The position numbers and the translations under genes were made by a program. Below, in pieces: positions 54,677 through 63,596 of a stretch of 64,000 nt of DNA. The DNA is from an uncultured Clostridia bacterium (lineage in GTDB: Bacteria > Bacillota > Clostridia > TANB77 > CAG-508): contig CANRGT010000008.1 in NCBI GenBank assembly GCA_947630185.1, positions 1 through 64,000 on the forward strand. Direction: 5' to 3'. Every line of letters starts with the position of its first letter. The stretch's first letter is position 1. The notes under the pieces are model-generated. The model made no database searches. It saw only the letters and a program-made list of their open reading frames with translations, and was not told the origin of the DNA.

Positions 54677-55534
54677 CTATGCTACTAATTTTTCTTGTGC
54701 ATTTTTAAATTCCTCTAATTTTTCAATAAATTCATTTGCACACTTCTGTATTTTATTTCCTAAATCAAGTATAATATTTGGGTCTCCTTCAGCCCATTTA
54801 ATAATATAATTAAAACTACAAGGTGAGGTATCTAATCCAAAATGGTCTGCTACTATGTAAGCAATCGACTCAACAAAAACTTCAGATAAATTTCTATCTT
54901 TTGAATAATCAAAGTCATCATATATGCTATGTGCTATTTCATGTAATAAAACTGCTACTTTATCATTTATAGATAAAGTATTTTTTATAGCAATTATATT
55001 TTCTTTTTCGCTATAATAACCTAATGTACCTCCTGATAGTTCTTTTTCTATAACGGGTACATTACTAAATTCTTTTAATTTATCATAAAGATAAGCTTTA
55101 TCGTCACAATTTATTCTTTCGCTTTCGGATTGTAATGGTATAGCCTTTCCCGTAGTATCGGATATATCGTAAACATACACATATTTATAAGCATTATATT
55201 TTACTATTTCGATTTTTTCTACTTCTTTTCCATCTTCAATAGTTTTTACTTTTTTTTTATATTGTCTTGGAATGGGAGCTATTATCCATATTTTTTTAGC
55301 ATTTTCTGTAAGCTCTCTTTTAAGTTTTAGCCACTTAGATTTTCCAGCAACCATCGTAGCCTCTGGAAATTGCGAATATATTAACACCATATTATTAAAA
55401 CTGTATCCTTTAAAACATTTTTGAAATCTCAAAAATTTCTTATAATCTCCATTTTTTATTATTTCTTGAAACTTATTTACAATATTTTCAAACATTTCTT
55501 TAGTTCTATTTTCTTTACTTTTATTTGATTTCAT
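54677..55534 (-). CDS. ArdC/LtrC-like antirestriction or maintenance protein
   Basis: A 285-residue protein: N-terminal ArdC-type ssDNA-binding domain (FQEIIKNGDYKKFLRFQKCF, YSFNNMVLIYSQFPEAT) and a C-terminal zincin-like metallopeptidase domain with LLHEIAHSIY and the following ESIAYIVADHFG helix. ArdC proteins protect incoming single-stranded DNA in the new host. C-terminus EKLVA. Confidence 0.88.
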   Translation of the reverse strand: MKSNKSKENRTKEMFENIVNKFQEIIKNGDYKKFLRFQKCFKGYSFNNMVLIYSQFPEATMVAGKSKWLKLKRELTENAKKIWIIAPIPRQYKKKVKTIEDGKEVEKIEIVKYNAYKYVYVYDISDTTGKAIPLQSESERINCDDKAYLYDKLKEFSNVPVIEKELSGGTLGYYSEKENIIAIKNTLSINDKVAVLLHEIAHSIYDDFDYSKDRNLSEVFVESIAYIVADHFGLDTSPCSFNYIIKWAEGDPNIILDLGNKIQKCANEFIEKLEEFKNAQEKLVA

Positions 55535-55549
55535 AAAATTTACTCCTTT

Positions 55550-57121
55550 CTATGCTACCATACGATTTAAATTATATTTAATACTTTTTACTTTTATTTT
55601 TTGTTTATATTTCTCTTTATTATCAATAAATTGTCTAAAATTTACCCAATTATCAATAAATTTCAACTGTTCTTCTGAAAAATCTGTACTATGATGTGGC
55701 AACTCTTTTTGAACTATATGATTATTTTTAAATTCTAATGTAATAAGCGATTTGTCAGCATTTTTTAAATTTCTAATAAAGAATATTTCTGTTTTACCTT
55801 CTATGTAAGGATTAAGATATATATATCCTACACAATTTCTTTGCTGACTTCCTTCATCTTTCATACTATCAATACTTGGAGCAGGGAAGATAATATATTT
55901 ATTATCTGAATAAGTATATTTTGACAATTCTAAATATCTTATATATGCCTTGCATTGTGTATCAATATCCTCCATAACTTTAATTTTATTTTGCATTTTA
56001 TCGTGTCTAGCAATTAAATTACGAGGAAATAAATCTTTCTTAGATTTGTAATTATAGGAAAGCCTTTTTGCCATATCTAAATAATCTTTGTAAATATTTA
56101 GATTGTTTAATCCTTTTTTATATTGCATAAGTTTTTTCAATGGAACATATTTGCTAATCTTTTTTATAAGTTCAATATTATTACAATTAAGTTCTAAATC
56201 TGATTTTATGAAATCATCAAACACATTATTTTTTATTAGAAATCGTATATAATTAATATTAGTATTACTAAACCTTTTGATTAAATTTTTATCGTCCTTT
56301 TGAAATAGTTGTAATAGCATTAGTTCTTTATAGGTAACATCATTATCTTGCATAAATTTCAAGAAATTTTTAGGTACTCTAAATCTTTTATAGAAACTGC
56401 CATTTCTATTTAATGCTTTAGAATAAAAGCATAAATTATATAATTTCATATTCCATAACAATTCAAAGCTACCATAGGCTGCAAGTTCTAATACATCTAA
56501 ATAATTATAATAACAATAAGAAAATTTCTGCATAAATTCTTCAATAGGTGCATATTCCAAAATTGTACCTTTTACAAGTCTTTTTTTGTTGTATGGATAT
56601 GTAGGGTGGTCAGTTAAAAATTTATGTCCTTTATATGCATACCAATTTAGCTTTTTACAATTATGATATACATACATAACTCCAAACATATTGATATAAA
56701 CATTACTTCCCATAAATCTACCAACACCAGGTAATATTCTTGCATATTCTATACAACTTCTACTTATTCGTTTTTTTCCTATATCAAAGTAAGAGTATAT
56801 TTCAAATATTCTTATAACAACTTGCTTATCCATTCTTTGAACTAATACAATAGGCTGTTCAAAAGATTTTCTATCATAATTTTTTCCATATACACACGAC
56901 ATTTTATGGCAATGGGGACATTCTACATAATCGCGTACTTTTATTGTTTTATCAGTAAAATATCTATTGCAATTAGAACAATATAGTTTTTTCTTTTCCT
57001 TATCTTTTATTATGAGATGATGTTTTTTAGAGTTTTCCTTAATAAATTCCTCCCAATGTTTTGGAAGTTTGCACTTTTTATCTATTTTTTGCATTAGTGC
57101 ATCAATTTCTTCTTGTTTCAT
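55550..57121 (-). CDS. pcfJ: PcfJ-like conjugative-element protein
   Basis: A 523-residue protein. N-terminal zinc finger (LYCSNCNRYF...CPHCHKM, about 45-80), a long helical middle and the PcfJ C-terminal domain (SMKDEGSQQRNCVGYIYLNP, then IFFIRNLKNADKSLITLEF). PcfJ is encoded in pCF10-type conjugation modules with PcfK; its molecular role is not settled. Starts inside the PcfK stop (ATGA). C-terminus NRMVA. Confidence 0.9.
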   Translation of the reverse strand: MKQEEIDALMQKIDKKCKLPKHWEEFIKENSKKHHLIIKDKEKKKLYCSNCNRYFTDKTIKVRDYVECPHCHKMSCVYGKNYDRKSFEQPIVLVQRMDKQVVIRIFEIYSYFDIGKKRISRSCIEYARILPGVGRFMGSNVYINMFGVMYVYHNCKKLNWYAYKGHKFLTDHPTYPYNKKRLVKGTILEYAPIEEFMQKFSYCYYNYLDVLELAAYGSFELLWNMKLYNLCFYSKALNRNGSFYKRFRVPKNFLKFMQDNDVTYKELMLLQLFQKDDKNLIKRFSNTNINYIRFLIKNNVFDDFIKSDLELNCNNIELIKKISKYVPLKKLMQYKKGLNNLNIYKDYLDMAKRLSYNYKSKKDLFPRNLIARHDKMQNKIKVMEDIDTQCKAYIRYLELSKYTYSDNKYIIFPAPSIDSMKDEGSQQRNCVGYIYLNPYIEGKTEIFFIRNLKNADKSLITLEFKNNHIVQKELPHHSTDFSEEQLKFIDNWVNFRQFIDNKEKYKQKIKVKSIKYNLNRMVA

Positions 57122-57528
57122 TGTGCAACACCTCCAAATAGAGTTAATTGCTCAACTTGCTTCTTATCTTCAAGTACTTTTTTAGCCTTTTCCATTGATA
57201 CAACATTATTCTTTACAGTTGATGTTTTAGATAATGTAGTAGCAGTTTTTGTAGTGCTGGGTGGATTTATTTTTAGAAAAGAATTAGGTAAAGACCAATA
57301 CATAATAGCCCAAGCAAAAACCACTTCATTAGAAATAAAATTCCATCCATTTTTTGCGTGTGCATTACCTTTTCCTTTAATAAAACTGCACATTCCTTTG
57401 ACATCTTTTTCTTCGTTTAAATACTTTTGTTCCATATCTTCGCGAGATATTAAGTAATCAACTACTTGCCTTAGAGCAGCGTCTTCTTGATCTTCTATCT
57501 GTTCTCTTAATCTATCAAAACCATTCAT
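57118..57528 (-). CDS. pcfK: PcfK-like protein
   Basis: A 136-residue protein with GFDRLREQIEDQEDAALRQV, a DYLISREDMEQKYLNEEK segment and GKGNAHAKNGWNFISNEVVF, the PcfK pattern. The ATG at 57526-57528 has a GAAAGGAG site; an upstream in-frame start lacks one. ATGA overlap with pcfJ. Ends GGVAQ. Confidence 0.88.
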   Translation of the reverse strand: MNGFDRLREQIEDQEDAALRQVVDYLISREDMEQKYLNEEKDVKGMCSFIKGKGNAHAKNGWNFISNEVVFAWAIMYWSLPNSFLKINPPSTTKTATTLSKTSTVKNNVVSMEKAKKVLEDKKQVEQLTLFGGVAQ

Positions 57529-57577
57529 TTTTTTCTCCTTTCTTTTTATTAGTTTTTTAAATCTAAAAAATAAATAT

Positions 57578-57601
57578 AAGGTCATCACCTTGGATGACCC
57601 T
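57578..57601 (-). other. Short hairpin between early-block genes
   Basis: GGTCATC, 6-nt loop, GATGACC, in the gap upstream of pcfK, followed on the minus strand by TATATTTATTTTTT. A weak attenuator or processing site. Confidence 0.5.
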
Positions 57602-57609
57602 ATATAACT

Positions 57610-57885
57610 TTAAGCAACTTCTTTTATAACTTCATCTTCTTGCAAATATTTTTGCTTATCAATCTTTTCAGTAATTAGTTTTAAATTTGGTTTTATAAAT
57701 TCTATAGCCTTTTCTGGAATGTTTATTTCTGATACTCGAGCAATTTTATCGCCATAAGAAGTAGGAGCTACAACTAAATCGCCAATATCTACATCTACAG
57801 CAGTATAATAGCTGTATGCTCTACCACCAAATGTTTTAGGGATAAAATTATCTTCGTATTTTACAGTTATTATATTTGTTTGCAT
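57610..57885 (-). CDS. Small hypothetical protein of ICE/phage type
   Basis: A 91-residue protein with FGGRAYSYYTAVDVDIGDLV, then VAPTSYGDKIARVSEI, an SH3/OB-like beta pattern seen in small phage and ICE proteins. Ribosome site GAAAGGAG. C-terminus IKEVA. Function unknown. Confidence 0.65.
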   Translation of the reverse strand: MQTNIITVKYEDNFIPKTFGGRAYSYYTAVDVDIGDLVVAPTSYGDKIARVSEINIPEKAIEFIKPNLKLITEKIDKQKYLQEDEVIKEVA

Positions 57886-57912
57886 GATTTTTCTCCTTTC
57901 TCATATAATATT

Positions 57913-58341
57913 TTATTGTGTAACAATATATTTTTCGTAGAGCTTAGCAAAATTATTAACTTTTCCGTTAATAATACCTTTTTCCTTAGGACTTAATTTT
58001 ATAAACATTTCATTATCAAAGATTTTTATATTTTTAGGCTTAATACTGGTTGTTTGTAATAATACTAACCTATCTATTATTTCTTCCCTTAAAATAGGAT
58101 TAACTTTATTTAGAAAACAGCCAAAAGTAGTTAAGACAGGTTCATCAATACTTGGGATATAAAATTCCATATCTGCTGTATAACAAGTTCTTTGAGATTC
58201 AAGCATTATAAAATCTGCTATATCATTTTTACTAATTATGTAATCATCTCCTAAATTCGTCTCTACAAATAGAAAACCATATTTTTGAATAATTTTTAGC
58301 ATTTGTTTTTTGGAATACTTTTTATATTTAATTTCTTTCAT
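57913..58341 (-). CDS. Hypothetical early-block protein
   Basis: A 142-residue soluble protein (helical N-terminus with YSKKQMLKIIQKYGFLFVET, mixed remainder). AGAGGTG ribosome site. Follows ssb by 11 bp in the position rpsR would take in a chromosomal rpsF-ssb-rpsR operon, but it is not S18. No family recognised. Confidence 0.6.
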   Translation of the reverse strand: MKEIKYKKYSKKQMLKIIQKYGFLFVETNLGDDYIISKNDIADFIMLESQRTCYTADMEFYIPSIDEPVLTTFGCFLNKVNPILREEIIDRLVLLQTTSIKPKNIKIFDNEMFIKLSPKEKGIINGKVNNFAKLYEKYIVTQ

Positions 58342-58352
58342 ATGTTCACCTC

Positions 58353-58772
58353 TTAAAATGGCAAGTCGTCATCACTTGTAAATTCCTCATTTTCATTTGT
58401 AGATGTTTCTTTTACAGTATCGTTTTTATCCTCTTCAATTTCTTTATTATTTTTAAAACTATCTGCAAAGTCAATTTCTTCAGCGATAACTTCTGTAACA
58501 TAGCGTTTATTTCCATTAGAATCTTCGTAATTACGAGTTTGTATTCTGCCTGAAACACAGATTTGAATGCCCTGTTTTAAGTGGGTTTCTATGAAATCAG
58601 CTAATTTAGAATATGCAACAATACTAATAAAATCTGCTTGCCTTTCTTCTCCTTGTTTTACATATTTTCTATTTACAGCTAATGTAAATACTGCTACTTT
58701 TGTATTAGTAGATTGTGAAAATCTAATATCTGGATCTTTTGTAAGTCTTCCTAATAAAATTGTTTTGTTCAT
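58353..58772 (-). CDS. ssb: Single-stranded DNA-binding protein
   Basis: A 139-residue SSB: OB fold (NKTILLGRLTKDPDIRFSQS, VAVFTLAVNRKY, ADFISIVAYSKLADFIETHL, GRIQTRNYEDSNG) and the acidic C-terminal tip DDDLPF that recruits repair and replication partners. An ICE-borne copy protecting transferred strands. Downstream of an S6-like gene, as in the chromosomal order. Confidence 0.96.
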   Translation of the reverse strand: MNKTILLGRLTKDPDIRFSQSTNTKVAVFTLAVNRKYVKQGEERQADFISIVAYSKLADFIETHLKQGIQICVSGRIQTRNYEDSNGNKRYVTEVIAEEIDFADSFKNNKEIEEDKNDTVKETSTNENEEFTSDDDLPF

Positions 58773-58797
58773 GATTTTTTTACCTTCCTTTCTTTCT

Positions 58798-59082
58798 CTA
58801 ATCTTGCCTAACAGTTATAAATTTAAGTATTTCGCCTGTTATTCGATATAGTCTTTCTAATTCTGAGATTTTTTCGCTTTTCATACTGCATTGGATAATA
58901 TAATAATGTCCCTCAGAATGTCCTTTTACTTCATAAGCTAATCGTTTTTTTCCTAAATCTTCAATTTTGTTTATTTTTCCATTTTCTTTAATGTGATTTT
59001 CTATTTTTTTAGCAACTTTTTGTCTTTGTTCTTCTGTGTAATCATCACAATTCATAATAAAAACTGTTTCATAATCTTTCAT
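58798..59082 (-). CDS. rpsF: Ribosomal protein S6-like protein
   Basis: A 94-residue protein with the full S6 fold signature: YETVFIMNCDDYTEEQRQKV, INKIEDLGKKRLAYEVKGHS, EGHYYIIQC, then LERLYRITGEILKFITVRQD. In the chromosome rpsF, ssb and rpsR form one operon; here rpsF and ssb sit together in an ICE without rpsR. Either a captured pair kept for the SSB promoter context, or S6 has a role of its own (ribosome variant or RNA binding). Confidence 0.9.
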   Translation of the reverse strand: MKDYETVFIMNCDDYTEEQRQKVAKKIENHIKENGKINKIEDLGKKRLAYEVKGHSEGHYYIIQCSMKSEKISELERLYRITGEILKFITVRQD

Positions 59083-59099
59083 ATTCTTTCTTTCCTTTC

Positions 59100-59513
59100 T
59101 TATGCAGCTCTAAATATTTTTTCAATATTTCGCTTTGCATTTTCTAATTTTAATTCTCTTTGTTTTGTATAAAATTGTTCAAGATATTCTTCTCGATAGA
59201 GTTCTATTTTTCTTTGATGCCTCCTTAACTTAAACATATTACTGTATTTTCTAATATCTTTTTTCTTCATGGAAACTCTACGATTGTTTTTTATTGAGAA
59301 AATTAAAAAAGTTCCCAATATAATGTTTTCTCCAACAATTCTGTTAAACTCACCAATTCTAGCATCTTTATTAGCTACTAAAATTGTATTTTCACTTAAT
59401 TTTATTTTTAATAAATTTTCACCTATAAATGCCTTTATGAATTTAATATTTGAAGGTAGTCTGACTAATTGAACTTCACTTCCAGGCATAACTAATAAAC
59501 ATTTAATTTTCAT
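59100..59513 (-). CDS. DUF3846-like protein
   Basis: A 137-residue protein. The N-terminal half (MPGSEVQLVRLPSNIKFIKA, TILVANKDARIGEFNR, IVGENIILGTFLIF) follows the DUF3846 pattern common in Firmicutes mobile elements; the C-terminal half is a basic helix (about 80-137). C-terminus IFRAA. Function unknown. Confidence 0.7.
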   Translation of the reverse strand: MKIKCLLVMPGSEVQLVRLPSNIKFIKAFIGENLLKIKLSENTILVANKDARIGEFNRIVGENIILGTFLIFSIKNNRRVSMKKKDIRKYSNMFKLRRHQRKIELYREEYLEQFYTKQRELKLENAKRNIEKIFRAA

Positions 59514-59565
59514 ATGTAATTCCTTTCTTTATAAATATTGAAAAAAGACAGATTTCTCTGCCTTT

Positions 59566-61407
59566 TTATGCAGCTTTTTGAATTACTGCAGTATTCTTTT
59601 GATATATTTTAATTGTTTTACAACCTTTTATAGTAGGCTTGATTGTTGTAAAATCATTTGAGTTATTATAATCTGCTATTTTAAGAGCTTTTCCTTTTTG
59701 AACTTTGGTAAGTATAAGCTGAGTATCATTTCCATATTGTTTAATAAAATCATAATCCTCATAACTTTCATAATCGTCAATAAAAATAGGAATATTAATT
59801 TCAGTAACTTTATTAAACATATTTGCAAATTCTAAAGCTGTTGCAAATGTTTCAGACCTAGATAAATCAGATAGATTGCGACCTTTATAAGTTATTACAA
59901 AATCATCTTTTAATGTAAAGCTATCTTTTGCAACAGAGTAATACTTAATATCAACATCGTGTAAGAAATGTTTAGCAATTTTCATTTTTTGTTCTATGTA
60001 TCCGATATATAATTTTTGTACTACCTTCTGTTCCTTTTTAGCTTGTTTAATGTTGTCTAAACGGAAGTCCCTATCTGAGTCGTATTCTTTAATTTTTTCT
60101 TGTGCTTCTAGTTGTTGCTTTTCCTTTATAGATATTTCAAGATTAAATTTTTCTATTTCCGCTTTTTCTTCTTGCAATTCTTTGATAGTGTTTTCAACGA
60201 TAGCTATTCTATTTTCTTCTTTTATACTAATGTCGCCCTCCAAAGCATGATATTTACAACGCTCAATAGATAACTTATACTTTAAATCTTTTATTTCTTT
60301 TTCTAATTTTTGGTTTTTATCATATAGCTCTAACAATTCATTCTTATAATTGATAATAGCTATGTTTTTGTTAGTATTTTCTAGTGGTTGATTGCAAATA
60401 GGGCAATTAGCAGATATATTATTTCTAATTTCATTATATTTCTTTTTGCCATCACGCATTGATTTTTTTATCTTGTCATTTTCATTTTCTTTTTTTAGTA
60501 TTTCACTTTCTAAATTGTCTACTATCTGTTTTTGCATTTCTATATCAGAGCTTTCTTTCTTCTGATGTAAAAAATTAAATTCTTTTAATGCTAAAGATAA
60601 TTCTTCATCTTTCTCAAAAAATCTACGCTGTGGCAATTTCTCCTCAACAATAGCTTCCATACATGAAATTTTACCCTTTAATTCAGCATCTTTTAATGTA
60701 TTAAATTTTATAATTTCATTTAATTCTTTAACATAGTCTGGAATATTAGAGGGCATATAGCCTATAATATTTCTATCTTCTTCTGATAATCCTTTATATG
60801 CCATATCTAAATTTATATGTATAAGATGATTTATAAAATCGTCTTTTTCTTCTGTGGAGAGCTCGTCATATTGTTTATGCAATTTATCTGGGTTATAATA
60901 TTTATCTATTAAGTACTTTTGGTCATCTGCATTTAAAGTATCAAATATTTTTTTGGGGCTTATATTAGATAAACAAACATCTATTATTTCTTTTTGACCT
61001 GCCGGTTGTTTAGATAAGAAAAATAATGGATTTATGATAGATAAAAATAATTTTTTATTATTATAAAATTGTATTAAATCCTGTTGCTTAACAGCCAAGC
61101 CATCTAAAGTAGTATAATTCATATTATTATTAAACCTATTATTTACACGAATTAATGTATGTGTGTCGCCTTTGTTATCAATGAAATGTATTTCTACAAA
61201 AGTAGAATCGCATTTAGTATTTATTAAATTAGAGTCTCTTTCATCTCCATATATATTTGTATTTAAAAAAGCTTTTACTATGGCATATAACAAATTGCTT
61301 TTGCCAGACCTATTCTTGCCAGTAACAGATGTAATATCATATAGATTTGTTTCAAACACTTTTTCAAACTTCCTAAATCCAATTGTTTTAATATAGGTAA
61401 TTTTCAT
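59566..61407 (-). CDS. Rad50/SbcC-like SMC ATPase with zinc hook
   Basis: A 613-residue protein: Walker A TGKNRSGKSN (about residues 30-39), long coiled-coil arms (about 240-330 and 350-470), a central CPICNQPL zinc hook (about residue 334), and a C-terminal head with a NLSRSETFATALEFA signature-like helix and Walker B IPIFIDDYE. This is the Rad50/SbcC/RecF-like plan, shortened. Probably end-processing or replication of ICE DNA; no SbcD/Mre11 nuclease is adjacent. The start ATG overlaps the previous stop (ATGA). C-terminus IQKAA. Confidence 0.85.
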   Translation of the reverse strand: MKITYIKTIGFRKFEKVFETNLYDITSVTGKNRSGKSNLLYAIVKAFLNTNIYGDERDSNLINTKCDSTFVEIHFIDNKGDTHTLIRVNNRFNNNMNYTTLDGLAVKQQDLIQFYNNKKLFLSIINPLFFLSKQPAGQKEIIDVCLSNISPKKIFDTLNADDQKYLIDKYYNPDKLHKQYDELSTEEKDDFINHLIHINLDMAYKGLSEEDRNIIGYMPSNIPDYVKELNEIIKFNTLKDAELKGKISCMEAIVEEKLPQRRFFEKDEELSLALKEFNFLHQKKESSDIEMQKQIVDNLESEILKKENENDKIKKSMRDGKKKYNEIRNNISANCPICNQPLENTNKNIAIINYKNELLELYDKNQKLEKEIKDLKYKLSIERCKYHALEGDISIKEENRIAIVENTIKELQEEKAEIEKFNLEISIKEKQQLEAQEKIKEYDSDRDFRLDNIKQAKKEQKVVQKLYIGYIEQKMKIAKHFLHDVDIKYYSVAKDSFTLKDDFVITYKGRNLSDLSRSETFATALEFANMFNKVTEINIPIFIDDYESYEDYDFIKQYGNDTQLILTKVQKGKALKIADYNNSNDFTTIKPTIKGCKTIKIYQKNTAVIQKAA

Positions 61408-61619
61408 ATCTTTTTTCTCCTTTTTTTTCTTTTATATCTTGTTCTTAAATATTTTGGTGAAATCCAGTCCTCAGTTCCATCTTTAAACCTTACTTGATAA
61501 TCTTTAAAATACGGGTCTCTTAAAATAACCTTAGCAAATTTATTATTATAAAATTTTCCATCGTTTTTGCCAGGACCGAAAACTATTACCAATTCGCCAT
61601 TTTTAAATTCATTGTGCAT
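61404..61619 (-). CDS. Small basic KOW/SH3-like protein
   Basis: A 71-residue protein: FKNGELVIVFGPGKNDGKFY, a DYQVRFKDGTEDWI strand pair and a C-terminal run of Lys and Arg. Beta-barrel plus basic tail suggests nucleic-acid binding. Translationally coupled to the Rad50-like gene. Confidence 0.65.
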   Translation of the reverse strand: MHNEFKNGELVIVFGPGKNDGKFYNNKFAKVILRDPYFKDYQVRFKDGTEDWISPKYLRTRYKRKKRRKKI

Positions 61620-61747
61620 TTTTTTATATCTCCTTTTAAAAATTTTTTCTTTGAGTATTTACTTTTTACTTAGTTTTATATATAATTGCTATATCAAGTT
61701 AAAGCAAATGTAATTTGCAAATAGTTAGTAGTATAAGAGTCGTTATC

Positions 61748-62902
61748 TTATGCTGCTATTTTTTTCATGTGTTTTTCTACAAATTCTATATTTACAGCAA
61801 ATTTTTTATTTTTGACCTCTTGAAGTCCTAATCTCATAACAGAGCCAAGCTCGCATTCCAATAATTCATCTTTGAAATTAGGATGTATGTAAATATTTGA
61901 AACTTGGTCATTCATGTCAGTAAATTCACCAACAAGATAGTCTTTATCTAAAATTTTTTCTTGATGAGTACCTAATAAAACATAGCAATCTTTATATTCA
62001 TCTATTGCTGTTTCTTGTTGATTTTTTTGATTACTTTCGTTATCTGTTTTTGCCTTTTTAGATGCTTTTTCCTTTCCTTTTGATTCAGCTGTATTAGTCG
62101 TATTTGTAGTCTTTTTCTTATCTTCCTTTTGATTGTCTATTAAACTTTCTTTAGGTTTAATATTATCTGTAGAAGATGTAGAAGCTACTCTTTTTTCTAC
62201 AATGCTATTTGTTACTTTATCACTTGTTAAACTTGAAGTATTTTCTGATTGTTTTTTTGGTGTTTCGGGAATTGATTTTTTAGAAATAAATTCATCTTTT
62301 AAAATAATATCAAGAATATAATTATTAAATGTATCTCCATTAAAATTGATTTGTTCTTTCTGTTGTAAGAATATAGTATACATATTATTTAAAGAATTTC
62401 CTTGAGTTTGTTGAAATTCTATATAAGCCTTTAAATTATCAATTGATTGCTGTCCTGTAATCTTCATTAACCAAATTCTATCATTAGCTATTTCTGGAAT
62501 AAGAAACTTTAGCCATGCAATCCTATTGCATAAAGATTTTCCATTTTCACCTTTTTGGCGATAGCTACAATCTGATTTACATTCAATAGGTTGCCATAGG
62601 TTTTTTACTTTTTGTCTTCCTGTAGTTTGATTTTCTAAACAATAACATACAGCTCCACCTTGATTATATCGCTCTTGCCTTATTGATAATGGATTATCTC
62701 CTACCAATTTTATGTCGATATTTTTGGCTTCTTTAAATATTTTATTAAATTTTTCTAAATATGGTTTCATATTTTCTTCTTTAATTTTAGCAATAAAATG
62801 ACCATATTCTTTGACTCTTTTTTTACCATTAATTAAAAGCTGCTCACCATGTTGAACTCTACCTATAACTGGTAATTTTTTTAATTTTTTATTTTCTTCC
62901 AT
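61748..62902 (-). CDS. Putative recombination directionality factor (Gp3-like)
   Basis: A 384-residue protein. N-terminal half: LPVIGRVQHGEQ, YGHFIAKIKEENMKPYLEKF, then a Cys cluster (CYCLENQ, CKSDCSYRQKGENGKSLCNR) and FLIPEI; this order resembles the large RDFs that pair with serine integrases (Gp3/PF18897 type). C-terminal half: a Ser/Thr/Lys/Asn-rich linker (about 220-300) and a compact domain. ATG at 62900-62902 with AAGGAA upstream. If right, a serine recombinase should lie to the right of the window. C-terminus MKKIAA. Confidence 0.6.
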   Translation of the reverse strand: MEENKKLKKLPVIGRVQHGEQLLINGKKRVKEYGHFIAKIKEENMKPYLEKFNKIFKEAKNIDIKLVGDNPLSIRQERYNQGGAVCYCLENQTTGRQKVKNLWQPIECKSDCSYRQKGENGKSLCNRIAWLKFLIPEIANDRIWLMKITGQQSIDNLKAYIEFQQTQGNSLNNMYTIFLQQKEQINFNGDTFNNYILDIILKDEFISKKSIPETPKKQSENTSSLTSDKVTNSIVEKRVASTSSTDNIKPKESLIDNQKEDKKKTTNTTNTAESKGKEKASKKAKTDNESNQKNQQETAIDEYKDCYVLLGTHQEKILDKDYLVGEFTDMNDQVSNIYIHPNFKDELLECELGSVMRLGLQEVKNKKFAVNIEFVEKHMKKIAA

Positions 62903-62916
62903 TTTTTCTTCCTTTC

Positions 62917-63276
62917 TTATGCAGCAACTGCTTGCATACAATATTGCTTTTCCGATACTTTATTTAAATCAATTCTATATATAGGATAGATAGAGCTATT
63001 TACTACACAAATTCCAGTTTGTTCTTTTAAAATCCCAAGTTTTAATAACTGAGGTATCATATTAGGTCTGTACTTACAGTCAACTACGATTTCATTATCA
63101 GTTAGCTCTTTTTTAGTTTGATTTAATGTAATATCCGCAAAATGTGCAGTTTCATTTGTTTCAGGGTCAGTTCCAAATAGTGATAGTTGCAGATTCCCAT
63201 TAGGGTATCTTGAATTAAAAATAAAACAATTTTCAAACATCATTTCATATAATTCAAATTTAAAACCATTTTCCAT
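62917..63276 (-). CDS. DUF4313-like early protein
   Basis: A 119-residue protein (FELYEMMFENCFIFNSRYPN, LQLSLFGTDPETNETAHFAD, ITLNQTKKEL), similar in layout to the small DUF4313-type proteins of Clostridial elements. First gene of the minus-strand early block, behind the attenuator. AAAGGAA ribosome site. C-terminus MQAVAA. Function unknown; the family call is tentative. Confidence 0.6.
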   Translation of the reverse strand: MENGFKFELYEMMFENCFIFNSRYPNGNLQLSLFGTDPETNETAHFADITLNQTKKELTDNEIVVDCKYRPNMIPQLLKLGILKEQTGICVVNSSIYPIYRIDLNKVSEKQYCMQAVAA

Positions 63277-63352
63277 AATTTAAAATTCCTTTCTTTCACT
63301 TTTTGTGTAAAAAGATTTTCTTGATATATCCTCCTTTCTTTTATTTTTGGGT

Positions 63353-63412
63353 AAAAAAAGAGAAAGTAATTAATTTAATAGTTAGGGGCTTCTAATAAAT
63401 TTATTACTTTCT
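63353..63412 (-). terminator. Intrinsic terminator/attenuator in the leader of the early block
   Basis: On the minus strand a 17-bp near-perfect stem (63412-63396 with 63377-63361, AGAAAGTAAT...ATTACTTTCT) is followed by seven U (63359-63353), about 75 nt before the first early gene. As it stands upstream of the coding block it should act as an attenuator. A strong AAAGGAGG site (around 63331-63338) without a nearby start codon lies between it and the gene. Confidence 0.8.
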
Positions 63413-63420
63413 ATTAATTT

Positions 63421-63596
63421 TAAGGCACAAAAAATAATCTATATATTTTACTTGCCTTATACCCATTTTTTGCTACATTTAAAATGTAGATGTACTACTA
63501 CTAACTAAATTTTAGTAGCTATGCCACAAATAGTATTGTGGGTAGTTATAGTAAAAACTATAACATAATCTTTATACACAAATATATTGTATAAAG
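63421..63596. other. Array of consecutive hairpins in the 543-bp divergent gap
   Basis: Successive inverted repeats: TAAGGCA/TGCCTTA (63421-63459), CTACATTT/AAAATGTAG (63473-63489), CTACTAACTAAA/TTTAGTAG (about 63495-63518), CCACAA/TTGTGG (63524-63541), GTTATAGT/ACTATAAC (63545-63564), CTTTATACA/TGTATAAAG (63570-63596). Together with the attenuator this makes seven stems in 240 bp. Candidate origin of transfer or replication, or a folded leader RNA. From 63600 to 63800 the gap is T-rich with a CTTACAGTAAG dyad near 63720. Confidence 0.6.
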
